From: Chinchilla lanigera
Taxonomy: Eukaryota > Chordata > Mammalia > Rodentia > Chinchillidae
DNA: 64,000 nucleotides
Direction: 5' to 3'
Assembly (NCBI RefSeq): GCF_000276665.1
Contig: NW_004955448.1
Coordinates: 740,558-804,557, forward strand
Shown here: in pieces, positions 1 through 10,651 of the stretch
How the letters are laid out: each line of letters opens with the position of its first letter
Position numbering within the stretch: position 1 is the stretch's first letter
The notes under the pieces: generated by a model
The model's input: the letters and a program-made list of their open reading frames with translations, nothing else
What the model was told of the DNA's origin: nothing
Databases searched by the model: none
Made by a program: the position numbers and the translations under genes

Positions 1-68
1 GTTAAATCGGGGTCATGCCTTACAAGACAGTTATTTCAGTGACTCTATGAGCATATGGGATTCAGTGT

Positions 69-95
69 ATGTGTGTGTGTGTGTGTGTGTGTGTA
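69..95. repeat. (GT)n microsatellite
   Basis: An uninterrupted GT dinucleotide run of about 13 units in intergenic sequence. Confidence 0.9.
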
Positions 96-1534
96 CCTTA
101 CTGTGAACATAATCTAAACCTGTTTGTCAGGTTCTCAGAGCCTTCAAAGACTGAAAAGTGAGAGGTATTGGTTTGGCGGGTAGTGAAATTTCAGGCATTC
201 CAGAGAAAGTTCTGATGTCTCACACTAGGTTCTGCTTTGAGAACCAGGCTCCTTGGGGTGGCCCTGGACAAATTCATCCTGTTTGGGGGCAGATGTCATA
301 GACTCACCTTACTCCAGTCACCAGAAACTTGTTTGTTCTGGGCAGGAAATAAGTTTCACCAGTCTTAACCTGGAACCTGCAAGATTGTTTTATATGTGCC
401 AGCATGGAAATTAAACAAATGATATATCCAGAGCTTCAAAGTCCACACAATATTCAGTTATAATGTAAAAGATCTAGTGCCCTAGGGAAAAAACCTACAA
501 TATAAATGGTCATAATTATCTCTTTAATTGGAAAGCTAACTCTTTAATTTTGTGTATATTGTAATCCTGAAAGAAAGACCAAGGAAGGAAGGCAGGAAGG
601 GAGAAGGGAAGGAAAGAAGACGGAAAAGAAAGGAAAAAAGGAGGAGCTTAAAAACCCTACAGATCAGTGGTGATCTATAGCACACACATTGTTTTTCTTT
701 TAAGACAAAAGATGTTGCTGTATGAGTTGGATTTTTTCCTAATCTAAGCCCTCAGTATTCAGGTTTAATGCTGTGTTGGCACTTGGCGATAAATAACTGG
801 GCTTTGATTTGCAGTCCTGGCACTTGTCTCTGAAAGGTTTGCCACCCCTGCTATAGATGGACAAGTCCCAGCTCTGAGCTGGATTGGCTACACCTGTCAC
901 AGGTTTGCTTGATCATCTGGATTGCTCAAGTAGATGAGTATCATTGGTAGCAGTGCCTACCATTCTACTGTTTGGTGACAGAATAAGTCAACTAAATTTT
1001 CTGAAAAATTATTTTCCCATTTTACAACCCAACTTTTCTCTACATGTTCTCTCCGAAGCTACTTGCTTGCTGGGGAATACACGGTACCAAAAAAAGTATT
1101 TCATTCAATAAATATTTACTGGGCAACCACTGTGCCCTGCGTGCTCATTGTGTAGCCAAGGGTATGAGTGGGGCCAACAGAAAGACCAAACTGTTCACCT
1201 CATGGAGATTATCAAGTATCTATTTCCATTTACACTGCCACCAACAGTGCTTCCTTGTTCCCATTTCCCTATATCCCTGCCAGCACTTGGTGTTACCAGT
1301 CTTTTTTTTCAAAGAGAATAAAAATTTTTTAAAAACATTAAAAATGATACACAGTTTCAAAACAAGATGATAGGAAATCAACAATGGTTGTTATATTGCA
1401 TACTGTTATCTTCAAAGTAGTTGTTGGTCAAAAAAATTAAGCATTAATTGTTCCTTTCAATAAACCAATAAAAATTATAAGTGGTATAGAAACCAATAGA
1501 AATTAGAAGTATCTCAGCTACCTTGTGTGTGTGT

Positions 1535-2362
1535 GTTTCTATGTATTTTTTTCCTTCTTTCTTTTCTCCTTTCCCTCATCCCAGTTCTTTCCTTTTGAGC
1601 CATTTTTTTCCCTTTCACAATATCTACTGTACTTTTTGAATTTTGTTTACTCTTTCAGTTTCTTACATTAGGGAGACAATACAATGTTTACACATGTAGG
1701 TCTGAGTTATTTCACTTAGAAGTATGGCCTCTAGCTGCATCCATTTACCTATAAAAGCCTCGAGTTTATCTTTATAGCTGAATAATACTCCATTGTATAA
1801 AAATACCACATCTTTTTCACCCATTCCTCCAGTGATGGGCATTTGGGTTGTTTCCAAGATTTAGCTATGACAAATTGCACTGCTATAAACATAGGTGCAC
1901 ATATATCACTGTGGTATGTTTTGAAAGTCTTAGCCAACTGTCCCTCAAAGGACTTCTATCTAGAACATATAAAGAATTTTTTAAAAATAAGGCCCCCAAA
2001 ATTCAAAGACCTAACCCAAACATGGGCATATGAGATAAATACACATTCTCAGATGAAGAAATACAAATGGCAAATAAACATATGAAGAAGTGTTCAGCAT
2101 CACTGGTCATACGAGAGTTGCAAATTAAAACAATACTGGGATCCCATCTCACCCCAAATGGCTGTCATCAAGAAATCAACCCATAACAAATGCTGGCGGG
2201 GCTACGGAGGAAAAGGAACCCTTCTCCACTGCGGGTGGGAGTGTAGACTGGTGCAACCACTGTGGAAATCACTGTGGAAATTCCTCAAAAAACTAGGATT
2301 AGAGGTCCCATCGGACCCAGATATTCCCCTTCTGGGTATTTTTCCAGAAGAATTGAAAACGT
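1535..2362 (-). mobile_element. LINE-1 3' portion with 5' inversion
   Basis: The minus-strand segment (about 1535-1926) matches the L1 3' UTR and ORF2 C-terminus; its translation includes KSWKQPKCPS and TMEYYSAIK. The adjoining plus-strand segment (about 1929-2362) matches the L1 stretch lying immediately 5' of that, comparable with 48920-49350 in this window. An inverted 5' part followed by a correctly oriented 3' part is the signature of twin priming. Several stops show that it is inactive. Confidence 0.8.
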
Positions 2363-2363
2363 C

Positions 2364-2400
2364 TTATTTATTTATTCATTCATTCATTCATTTATTTTTT
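2364..2400. repeat. (TTTA)/(TTCA) simple repeat
   Basis: Short tetranucleotide run at the tail end of the neighbouring antisense B1; it probably derives from the SINE poly(A) tail. Confidence 0.75.
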
Positions 2401-2530
2401 GAGACGGAGTTTCACTGTGCAATTCAGGCTGAACTTGAACTCACTTTGTAGCCGCCGCTGGCCTTGAACTCGAAGCTATCCTCTTGCCTCAGCCTCCTGA
2501 GTGCTGGGATTACAAGTGTGTGCCACCAAT
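2401..2530 (-). mobile_element. B1 SINE
   Basis: Antisense B1: GAGACGGAGTTTCACTGTGC at the left, and the complement of the GTAATCCCAGC box near 2500. Full length including the internal duplication. Confidence 0.85.
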
Positions 2531-2567
2531 CTTTTTAATTTTGAAGTCTGCTAGAAGTGAAATGGTG

Positions 2568-2686
2568 CTGGATGTGGTGGCACATACCTGTAATCCTGGT
2601 ACTTGGTAGGCTGAGGCAGGGTGCTCCAGAGGCTGAGGCAAGAGGAAGGCTGCAAGTTCAAGGCCAGCCTGAACTACACAGCGCCG
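2568..2686 (+). mobile_element. B1 SINE lacking an A tail
   Basis: B1 head (GATGTGGTGGCACA) through the GCCAGCCTGAAC segment, flanked by a 12 bp target-site duplication AGTGAAATGGTG (2556-2567 and 2687-2698). It stops without a tail. Confidence 0.8.
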
Positions 2687-2777
2687 AGTGAAATGGTGTG
2701 TCATTATCAATTTCCAATCAGTTAATGAGGATTAGTTGCCACCCAGTTTCATCCTCTGTATTTTCTATGTATATTGT

Positions 2778-3440
2778 TGGCCTATATTTATTTCTATTAG
2801 TACATTTTAGATATACATAATAATATTCATCATAGAGGATTTGTACTTGTATGATGATACCTTTTTCCCCATTCCCCTCCTCTTCCTTCCAACCTTTTTA
2901 CTCTCCTTATTTACAAAGGCTTTGATCCCATTTTTCCTATTGTTTTTCCTGTCCCTTTCTTCCTTTCCCCTTCCTCTTCCCTTGTTGCCCTTCTCATTTG
3001 AACATTTTCTTCCCATTTCCTAGTATCAATGACAAATTCTGGTCCTATTTACACTTTTCATTTCTCACACCACAGAATGCAGTATTTAAATATGTGTCTG
3101 ATTTATTTCACTTTAGATTATGATCTCAAGGTGCATCCATTTACCTAGAAATGTCTCCAAGCTTATCCTTTTTTACAGCTGAGTAGTACTCCATTGTAGA
3201 AAAAAAAAACCCACATCTTCTTTATCCATTCATTGGTTGCTGAGCATTTGGGTTGTTTCCAAGATTTAGCTATTACAAACTGTGCTGCTACAGACATAGG
3301 TGCACATATGTCACTGTGGTACGATGCTTTTAATTCTTTTGCGAAGATACCAAGTGTTGGCTTGTTTTTCTGTCGAGCTGTTTTTCCTACTGATTTGTAA
3401 GAGTTTGTCATACATTCTGAGTTATTTTAGGTCCTAGAAG
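2778..3440 (-). mobile_element. LINE-1 3' fragment
   Basis: Reverse complement of the same L1 3' UTR seen at 49740-50060, followed by the ORF2 C-terminal region; its translation contains YHSDICAPMSVAAQFVIAKS and a KQPK motif. Beyond about 3345 it jumps to a more 5' portion of the element, so it carries an internal deletion. Confidence 0.75.
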
Positions 3441-3802
3441 TAAGCCCTTGCATCAGGATCACAAGTGATTTATTTATTTTTTAAGGAATTTAGAAAGGAT
3501 CTATTGTGGCAGTGTGTACTTATAAGAGAAATATAAGAGAGACCAGAAAAGGGAGGAGACCGGGCAAAAGTGTGCTCCCAGAGGATCACAAGAGGTGGTG
3601 CTACCGACCCCCAGGGAGCTCCTGGGGGGGAGGACGTTACATGCCCACTTGTTACGGACCAAGGGCTGCACTCCCTGCATTCCTTGCTCTCTGTGCATGA
3701 GGGGTGAACACGCCCTGGCCATATTGTTAAGAGCATTTAAATCCTGGAAGTAAAAACACTCTGGGATCAGTGAGCGGGAGGCACAAAAATGGTGAGAGGA
3801 AA

Positions 3803-3968
3803 GCTGGGTGTGGTGGCACACGCCTGTAATCCCAGGACTCAGGAGGCTGAGGCAGGAGGATTGCCACAAGTTTGAGTCAACAGGATACATTGTGAGTTTA
3901 AGGCAAGCCTGGACTACATAGTGACAACCTGTCTCATAAAACAAAAACAGAAACAAAAACAACAACAA
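3803..3968 (+). mobile_element. B1 SINE
   Basis: Full-length B1 starting GCTGGGTGTGGTGGCACACG with an A-rich (AAAAACA) tail. Imperfect AAAAATGGT-type direct repeats flank it. Confidence 0.85.
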
Positions 3969-4239
3969 AAATGGTTAGGAGGAAAGAAATGGTAAGGAGA
4001 AATCTGAGATACCCCCGCTGGAAACTGGTAGCACCTGCTAAAGCTACTGTATTACGAAAAAATAACTCCGTTTCACTGTCAGTTCCAGAGTGCGATGTCT
4101 TAACGTCTTAGTCACCTTCTTTGTCACTGGGACAAAATACCCAACGCCTGCAATTTGAAGAAAAGAGGTTCACCTTGGCTCTTCCTCCCCCCTCCTTCCC
4201 ACCTCCCCACCCCTCCTCTCTTTGGTTCGGTTTTGTCAT

Positions 4240-4408
4240 GGTGAGAATACTGGGGATGGAACGGAAGGCCTTCTGTCCGAGCTCCATCTCCAGTTCTTTT
4301 ATTTTGAAATGTCTCACCCAATTAGCCAGGTTGGGCTTGCATTTATGATCCTCCTGCCTCGGCCTCCCAGAGCGCTGGGATTACAGACATGTGCCACCAC
4401 ACCCGGCA
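4240..4408 (-). mobile_element. B1-ID dimeric SINE, degenerate
   Basis: Antisense: an ID-like half (ACTGGGGATGGAACGG) followed by a B1 half ending GCCACCACACCCGGC. Divergence indicates an older insertion. Confidence 0.7.
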
Positions 4409-4877
4409 TGGCTCGTGGTCGCAGGTATCAGGTCAGAGAACCAACGGACTGAGCAGGAAATACAGTCACAAGCCCCAACTCAGAACGAAGGACAACCTGT
4501 TCTTCTGGTTTTAGTTTTGAAAACAAAAAAGGTCACATCACACTATTAATAACAGAGGCAAGAGTAAGAGTCCCGTTGTGATGTCTCGTCGTATCTGTCA
4601 GGGTGTTGGTAGGGTGGTGTGTTTAAAAAAAACACACACATCTTTAAAAATCTCAGTTGGCTACTTCAAATAAAGCAGAAACTAGAATTCTGCAGACATT
4701 CAGAATGTTGAAGGCCAGGCGTAGGAGCCAAAAAGATGTTTGCCTACAAGATTTTCTTCCTTTCATTGTCTGCCAGGAGGTTACATAAGCCTCTCTCTAG
4801 TTCCACCCAAACCCTCAGCGAGAAGAACATACACAAATAATGAAAAGACGGAGGCTCCCAGTGGAAATTCAATTGTA

Positions 4878-4883
4878 TTTATT
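4878..4883 (-). terminator. WWTR1: Probable WWTR1 distal poly(A) signal (AATAAA)
   Basis: TTTATT on the plus strand reads AATAAA on the gene strand. It sits at the distance from the stop expected for the full-length transcript. Beyond it the character changes from repeat-poor AT-rich sequence to repeat-bearing DNA. Cleavage would be expected 10-30 bases lower, at about 4848-4868. The placement is inferred from length and motif only. Confidence 0.55.
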
Positions 4884-5340
4884 TTCCTTATATAGAATCA
4901 GAGAAGTAAAAACCAGTACCAAACTCTAGGTAAAATGGTTTGATGTGACTGATTGGATCGCATACTTTCTGTATGCACAACATTCGAAATTAGAAATAAA
5001 CACGCATATGTCATATTACAAAATATAGAAGTAAATTCTTTAAAAAGTTAAAGTACTAGCACGAGAAACGATGTAGTGTTAGGGAAATGGTCTCTGTCAA
5101 TCGCCCATTTTCCCGATTCAATGAACCTGCAATTTCTTTTTAAACAGCCTTTCTTTAAAATGCAAGTTGTACTTTCAGAAGTTACTTTCTGCTTATGCGA
5201 ACAGAGCACAGCTGCTCCTGAGCGACCCTCCCCCTCCAGCCCCGGCCCCGCACAGCTGCTCCCCCAGGTGCGGCCAGCGGCCCGCAGCACCTGCTCTGCT
5301 GTCCTCGCACTCGCATGCATTGTGTCACCGGTGAAAGAAA

Positions 5341-5398
5341 CGGCATTTCACACCCCAGGTCCACTCCTTCGGCATTTCACGCCCTAGGTCCACTCCTT
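5341..5398. repeat. 29 bp tandem duplication in the WWTR1 3' UTR
   Basis: Two adjacent 29 bp units, 5341-5369 and 5370-5398, both beginning CGGCATTTCAC and ending GGTCCACTCCTT, differing at two positions. Confidence 0.9.
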
Positions 5399-5718
5399 CG
5401 CTCCTTCAATGTAACAGAATTACAAACAAATAGGTTCCGACACTTTATTTGCTAACAAGACAATGTATTTCATCAGGAAGAAACATCTTGAGTAAAAGAT
5501 CTCTGAAATTACTTTTCAATTTCACTTTTCAAAATACGCCTTTCGCATAGCAGAACTGTGGGCTGAGATGGTAAAACTGATTGATTGATTCAGGACTACA
5601 AAGACTAGGTGTCCTGGCAGTTGTCTTGCAGTAAGATATAGAGTATAAATAGCACCTTATCATGAATTCTGAGGGGTGTAACAGTAATAGGAAACAGTCA
5701 TTTAAAAGTTGCTTTTAA

Positions 5719-5816
5719 GGGCCGGGCCTTAGCTCAGCGGGAGAATGCTGGCCTAGCGTGCATCCTAGGTTGTTCAAGCCCCAGCACTGAAAAAACCAAA
5801 CCAAAACAAAACAAAA
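5719..5816 (+). mobile_element. ID SINE in the 3' UTR (antisense to the gene)
   Basis: tRNA-derived ID with box A-like CCTTAGCTCAGCGGGAGAAT and box B-like GTTCAAGCCCCAGCA, followed by an A-rich tail. Degenerate copy. Confidence 0.75.
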
Positions 5817-8148
5817 GCTGTACTTGAGAGTTCAGGCTTGAATGTTCCTTAACAAAAGCCACATTTTATGGCTTTAAAAACAACAAAACATTGTATCTCC
5901 CTTTATCTATTAGTAAACAAATAGGGTCCATATTTTATTCTGGAAAAATATTTATTATATCCATTAATAAATGTTCTAATTTCACTAAAAAATTATTCTA
6001 GAATTTTCTAATGCCATGAGCTTACTAGAAAATTACTTCTAAAACTTGGTAATATAAATCATCAATGATTTAGCTACTAAAAAAAAGAAGGGTTATCTCT
6101 TTCTCTTACATTTAATAACCTGAAAATGCATCTATAAAAATATTTTTTAAAAATACAGTAACACTGCTGAGTTTTGTTAGGTCCCTTATTTTTTTTCTCT
6201 TAGAATGTACAACTCTGTTTGTAATTTTTGCTTACAAAAAAGAAAAAGAGTGCTCCCTTGCAATTTAGTAGCAACATAAACATCGACCTCCACGCTCTCA
6301 GCGTGCTTGAGAGGGGAAGGGGTTAGTGGGACACAAGGCAGGTCGGTGGGAGAGAGAGCCACTCGCGAGTGCGGGGGCGGGCGCAGGTCTCTGCCCTGGC
6401 CGCGGCCTGTTCAGGTCGGCGAGGCCCGGACCCACAGCCCGGCCCTTCACTCTTCTCCCAGTAAAGTGCGCCAAAGCCCTCTATTCTTCTACAACAGAAT
6501 CATGTGGTGTGAAGATTGTACTAGAAATCGTTGCTTTGTTCTTTCATGGCACCGCTCACCTCCCCGCGTGTCTTGCTGCTGGCGTTCTATCCCTCGCCCA
6601 TCTCCATCTCCCAACTAGCATCCCTCCGCTACATCCCGAACTTCGCGGCTGCACCTCTGCCTCTGCACTTGCTTCCTCTAGAACAAGACCAGGTGTCTGC
6701 GCATCTCTATTCTGGCAGACAGAGGCGGGTCTTATCTTATCTAAGATCACCAACAAATAAGCCCCCATGGGGATTGAAAGGTTCCTCTCAGAGACCTGAA
6801 TTATTAATGATTTTTTTAAAAAGGTTAAATTCATAGATTATAAATAATGTCATTCAAAATATTAAACAGTTGAGGACTTCATTGGCAATGCAGGTAGACT
6901 GCATGCCAGGTGCACATGATGCTCTCTCAGTCCTTAAAAGCTAATGAAGTTTTTGGTTACATAAGAGGTACTGAATACATAGCTCAGGCTTTTTTATATC
7001 AAGGATAGGATATAGGATAATATACGTAGGAATCAATTTTACTGCATTCAGAAACATGTCTCCACCATCTGCCCTCAGAGGGCATTTTTGTTATATGTCA
7101 GTTAGAGATCTGCTTCATCCTTCAAACAGTTTCATAGATAGGCTTATTTTAAACACTTGAAATCTTGAAAGCAAAACTGACAAGGCTTCAGAATTTGAAA
7201 AGCAACAGCTTATTGCATGTGCCATCAGGTTGAAACCCCAATATCTTCAGGATAGTTTCAAAAGACAAAAAAACAGTTGCCACTGATTTATCAAAAACAT
7301 ATGGCTGTCTTTTGTCATCAGCTATAAAATTAGTGTTTCCTAAACGAACATCAAATTCTAAGTTGCACTGTTAACAAATCCATGTTGCAATTAAAACAAA
7401 TTTTTGGTTAATAAATGTTCATTATTAGTACAAACTGGTCTCTTTCAAAAGCTCTCTAGGTAAGAACTCTAATGCTGCTGCTACTTTCCTGCCAGGAAGA
7501 CTAAGCTGTCTATGCAATAAAACAATGAAAAATAAACTATACTAGGACTGTTTGTGCCTTTGCAAATACAGAGTAGTAAGAGCCATCAGAGCGAGCATGG
7601 ATTCAAAATACACTGTATTCCACACAGCAGAATTTTACTATCCATACAATGATTTTTAAAGCTCAAGTTAAATAGATTTTAAAGTATTTGGTGCTACTGT
7701 CATTAATACAGTTTTTGAAACTGTAAATCAGGTCTAATTTTGTGCATGTTTCCTGGACCAAGATGCCCGTCCGAATTTACTACCTGTGGTCAGCTTTTTG
7801 TGGTTTACAATAAATTGATGCATAAATGTCAGCTAACACCCATAAAGCATAGTAGCCATGGGGCAGCACAAAGAGAAAATTCTGCAGACACAATTCTGCA
7901 GGCACACCTCTGCATCATGTATCACAGGAATGCAGGCTTACAGAAAATGAAAACAGAATATGTATGTGTAACTGAAGTTCCTGTCAATCAAAACCAGGCA
8001 ATGACTAAACTGGCCACGTGGAAAGGAGGGAGTGAGAGTCGTGAGGCAGGAAGTGGTTGCCTGCAGACCTCCTCGGCTCCACCACCTTCCCCAGAGGCCC
8101 AGGAAATGTCAGGTCATGGCTGCTTCCCACTTACAATGGCGGCAGCAA

Positions 8149-8333
8149 CTACAGCCAGGTTTGAAAGGGCTCGCTTTTGTTCAGAGCAGACTCCACATCA
8201 CTGAAGAGGGGGATCAGATCTTCAGATTCCAAAGTTCCTAGGTCAACGTTTGTTCCCGGAAGACAGTCAAGGAAATCAGGAAAGCGGGTCTGCTGGTGGT
8301 TAATGTTTACAGGCGTCTGACCTGCATTTTCCC
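8149..8333 (-). CDS. WWTR1: WWTR1 (TAZ) last coding exon: activation domain C-terminus and PDZ-binding tail
   Basis: Final coding exon of the Hippo-pathway co-activator TAZ, which binds TEAD factors in the nucleus and is held in the cytoplasm when phosphorylated. The exon opens with GG completing a Gly codon (phase 1) after an acceptor ending CTGCTCCAG. It then encodes 60 residues starting ENAGQTP, and stops at TAG (8149-8151). Recognisable segments include RFPDFLDCLPGTNVDLGTL and EDLIPLF, the acidic activation region shared with YAP1. The chain ends EPFQTWL. From memory, human and mouse TAZ end FLTWL, so Leu at position -3 is Gln here, while the core T-W-L carboxyl terminus needed for PDZ binding remains. 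YAP1 is excluded because its tail has extra residues (SLQEALSSD region) that are absent here. The identification is very secure. Confidence 0.97.
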
Positions 8334-8784
8334 CTGGAGCAGAATGAGAGAAAACCATTTTAACTCCTTCTTGTAAGTCCTTCACGGAGGGACAGTTCAA
8401 ATGTTACTATAACATCTTCACATTTTCAGACCTCACATTAATGACCCTCGCTTGTAAGAGGTGCTGAGATGCTGGAGGAATCTGAACTAGTTTGTGGTAG
8501 ACGTGGCCCAGAATGTAAAAGTACAGAGAATAAGAAAGGAGCACGCAAAAGGCGCCGAAGATCAGACAACACGTCTGTACTTTCACGTTATGGAGGCTTG
8601 TAGAGCTCTTCTGACAGGAGAGACAACTCACCTGTATTAAACTCTTCTTGCAGAACTCTACTCTGTGAGTTTAACTGTAAGCTTCCCTTTACCCACATCA
8701 TTTTTATAGGCATAGACAGTAGTGTGAAGTTTCTTTTAACCATGGTATTTCCATTGACAGCTTTAAGCCTGTTTAAACAGCAGG

Positions 8785-8942
8785 CTTGCAAGGTGTAGTG
8801 GTACACATCTATAATTCCAGCACTTGGGAGACTCAGGCAAGAGGATTGCTACAAGTTCGAGAACCAGCCTGGGCTGCAAAGTGAACTCAGGGCCAGCCTG
8901 AACTGCATAGCGAGATCCTGTCTCAAAAAGACGAAAAAAAAA
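8785..8942 (+). mobile_element. B1 SINE
   Basis: B1 with the internal duplication and a terminal CTGTCTCAAAAAGACG tail, 450 bases upstream (in gene sense) of the last-exon acceptor. Antisense to WWTR1. Confidence 0.85.
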
Positions 8943-9350
8943 TAAGAAAGAACTCAAATTCAGTAACACGACCTCAATATAGATAATGAAAAACACTAAA
9001 ATAAGAAATAAAATACAAAATAACTTTTTTCTACTCATGGACTGCAACACATAAAAATGAGGCTTTAAAATTTATTTGTCCTAAAAAATTGTAAGGGCCT
9101 GGATTTTTTTTCATCTCTCATTGAAATTATCATTATAACTTTTACTACTCAAAAATACCTACTTTAGCTACACAAAATTGTTACCTTAAAGAACGCCTCT
9201 AATCCTTTCTCCTCAAATACAGAATGTATGAGATGAGTTAGGCTTCTTCACTAAGGTTGAAAATCTTAAAATATCTCTTTGTAGTAACTCTGCAATCTTA
9301 TAGTGATCTTTTAGGCCTTTGTAGTTTTATCCACTTAAAAAAGGGATGAG

Positions 9351-9502
9351 GCCTGGCATAGTGGCCCACGCTTATAATCCCAGCACGCGGGAGGCTGAGG
9401 CAGGAGGACTGCTGCAAATTCAAGGACTGCCTGGCTGTCCTTGAGTCCAATGCCAGTCTGAACTACATAAGCAAGACCCTATCTTAAACAAATGAACAAA
9501 CA
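9351..9502 (+). mobile_element. B1 SINE
   Basis: Diverged B1 starting GCCTGGCATAGTGGCCCACG, flanked by imperfect repeats AAGGGATGAG and AATGGATGAG. Confidence 0.8.
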
Positions 9503-9905
9503 AATGGATGAGACAAAAAAAAACAAACAAACCAGCAATTCTTGCAGGATTGTGATTGTTGCAGAATATTCTGGAAGGATAGATGGCTGCCCAGCCCTTG
9601 CTCCTACCAGTCCCTGTGCTTCATTTTGCACGAAGCCCCGCGGTTATTTCTGAGTGGGACTGCAGAGGGCGCGCTCAGCTGGCTGGCTCCCAGGGTCCCG
9701 CAGACCTAACACATCTTTTCTGGCTACACCTGAGTTCTACCCACTCCCAGCTCCTCCTTGGGTTACTAGTGGATGATTACATTTCTTTCGCCGGAAGGAT
9801 TTATGCCCACTTCCTGAAAAGGGGATAACCCTCAACCCTGAACTGAATGAGTCGTTGCTCACTTAGCCAGGTCAACCTGGAGCCCGAACATTTCTCGAGT
9901 CCGGG

Positions 9906-9995
9906 TTTTTTTTTTTTTTTTCGGTATTGGGAATCGAACTCACGACCTTCCGCTTGCCAGGCAGGCGCTGTGCCGCTGAGCTAAATCCCCAGCCG
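9906..9995 (-). mobile_element. ID SINE
   Basis: Antisense ID: poly(T), then GGAATCGAACTCACGACCTT (box B complement) and CTGAGCTAAATCCCCAGCC (box A complement). Near consensus, therefore young. Confidence 0.9.
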
Positions 9996-10084
9996 CTCAT
10001 CCGTTTTGTACGTTAGTTACATCAGCCTTCCCAGGGGTGGCAGAGAGCCCTGTGCCACCCTGTGCTCTCTTGGCACTCACAGTT

Positions 10085-10190
10085 CTCTGTGAAGTAAGGA
10101 TATTATTCTCACTTTATAGGTGAAAATCTGGGCCCAGGGAAGTCACACAACTTTGCCAAAATCACTACCAGGAAGTGAAGAAAGAGTTCA
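10085..10190 (-). mobile_element. MIR remnant
   Basis: Resembles the MIR core in reverse: ATTATTCTCACTTTATAGG followed by GGGCCCAGGGAAGTCACACA. Ancient and highly diverged. Confidence 0.6.
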
Positions 10191-10497
10191 ACCATGCCAC
10201 CTGCTGCATAGAGAATGCTCTTTTCCGAACACCATTTAATTCCACATTTCAGTTTCAAAATGCTCCCATTTACCTGTCCGAGGTCATTTCAAAAAGACAT
10301 AAAAGAGAATCCATCCTTTTTTTTTTTTTTGATCTCTTGAGGTTCCTTTTTCTTATTTAACTTTGCTTTTTTGTTTTTAATCCTTACTGACTTCCCAGTG
10401 TTTTAAAAAACTAAATAGCTACTAAGTATAGAAAGAAGCCATTTCATAAGGCTGTTCCAAGGGAACAAAATAAATCTCACACCAAATAATAAAGAGA

Positions 10498-10651
10498 AGC
10501 TGGGTGTGGTGGCGCACGCCTGTAATTCCAGTCCTCGGGAGGCTGAGGCAGGAGGATCGTTCCGAGTTTGAGGCCAGCCTGGGCTACAAAGTGAGCTCAA
10601 GGTCAGCCTGAACTGCATAGTGAGACCCTAAGTCTCAAAAAGACAAAAAAA
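10498..10651 (+). mobile_element. B1 SINE
   Basis: Near-consensus full-length B1 (GCTGGGTGTGGTGGCGCACG to CTCAAAAAGAC). Confidence 0.9.

Larger units (their letters stand above)
1..4854. other. Intergenic region downstream of WWTR1
   Basis: I see no exon here. In other mammals the next gene on this side is a TM4SF family member, but no tetraspan-like reading frame is visible. Contents: a GT microsatellite near 69-95; a purine-rich GAAG tract at 570-650; L2/MIR-like (about 1095-1165) and old L1-like (about 1200-1300) remnants; two L1 3'-end insertions (about 1535-2360 and 2778-3440); and several SINEs. The remaining bases look like unremarkable unique DNA. Confidence 0.7.
4855..8148 (-). other. 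WWTR1: WWTR1 3' untranslated region
   Basis: About 3.3 kb of mostly AT-rich sequence runs from the stop codon to the best-placed poly(A) signal on the minus strand (4878-4883). This is close to the known length of the human WWTR1 3' UTR. It contains one ID-type SINE in antisense orientation (5719-5816), a 29 bp tandem duplication (5341-5398) and two GC/CpG-rich patches (about 5215-5310 and 6300-6480). No intron or second reading frame is evident. The exact 3' end is inferred. Other TTTATT hexamers on the plus strand at 5444, 5934 and 5951 could serve as alternative proximal signals. Confidence 0.75.

Noticed and set aside
3501..3968. 155-codon open frame on the minus strand
   Set aside because: Its N-terminal part is the antisense translation of a B1 element; the rest has no similarity I recognise.
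1..4854. Exons of the neighbouring TM4SF gene expected by synteny
   Set aside because: No frame shows tetraspan-type membrane segments; only repeats and unique non-coding DNA are visible.
8131..8145. ATGGCGGC motif after the stop codon as a YY1 promoter element
   Set aside because: A single short match (also near 25379 and 55385) with no promoter context.
8407..8631. 74-codon frame with a hydrophobic stretch just upstream of the last WWTR1 exon
   Set aside because: Considered as a cryptic exon or small membrane protein. There is no matching splice context or known family, so it is treated as intron.
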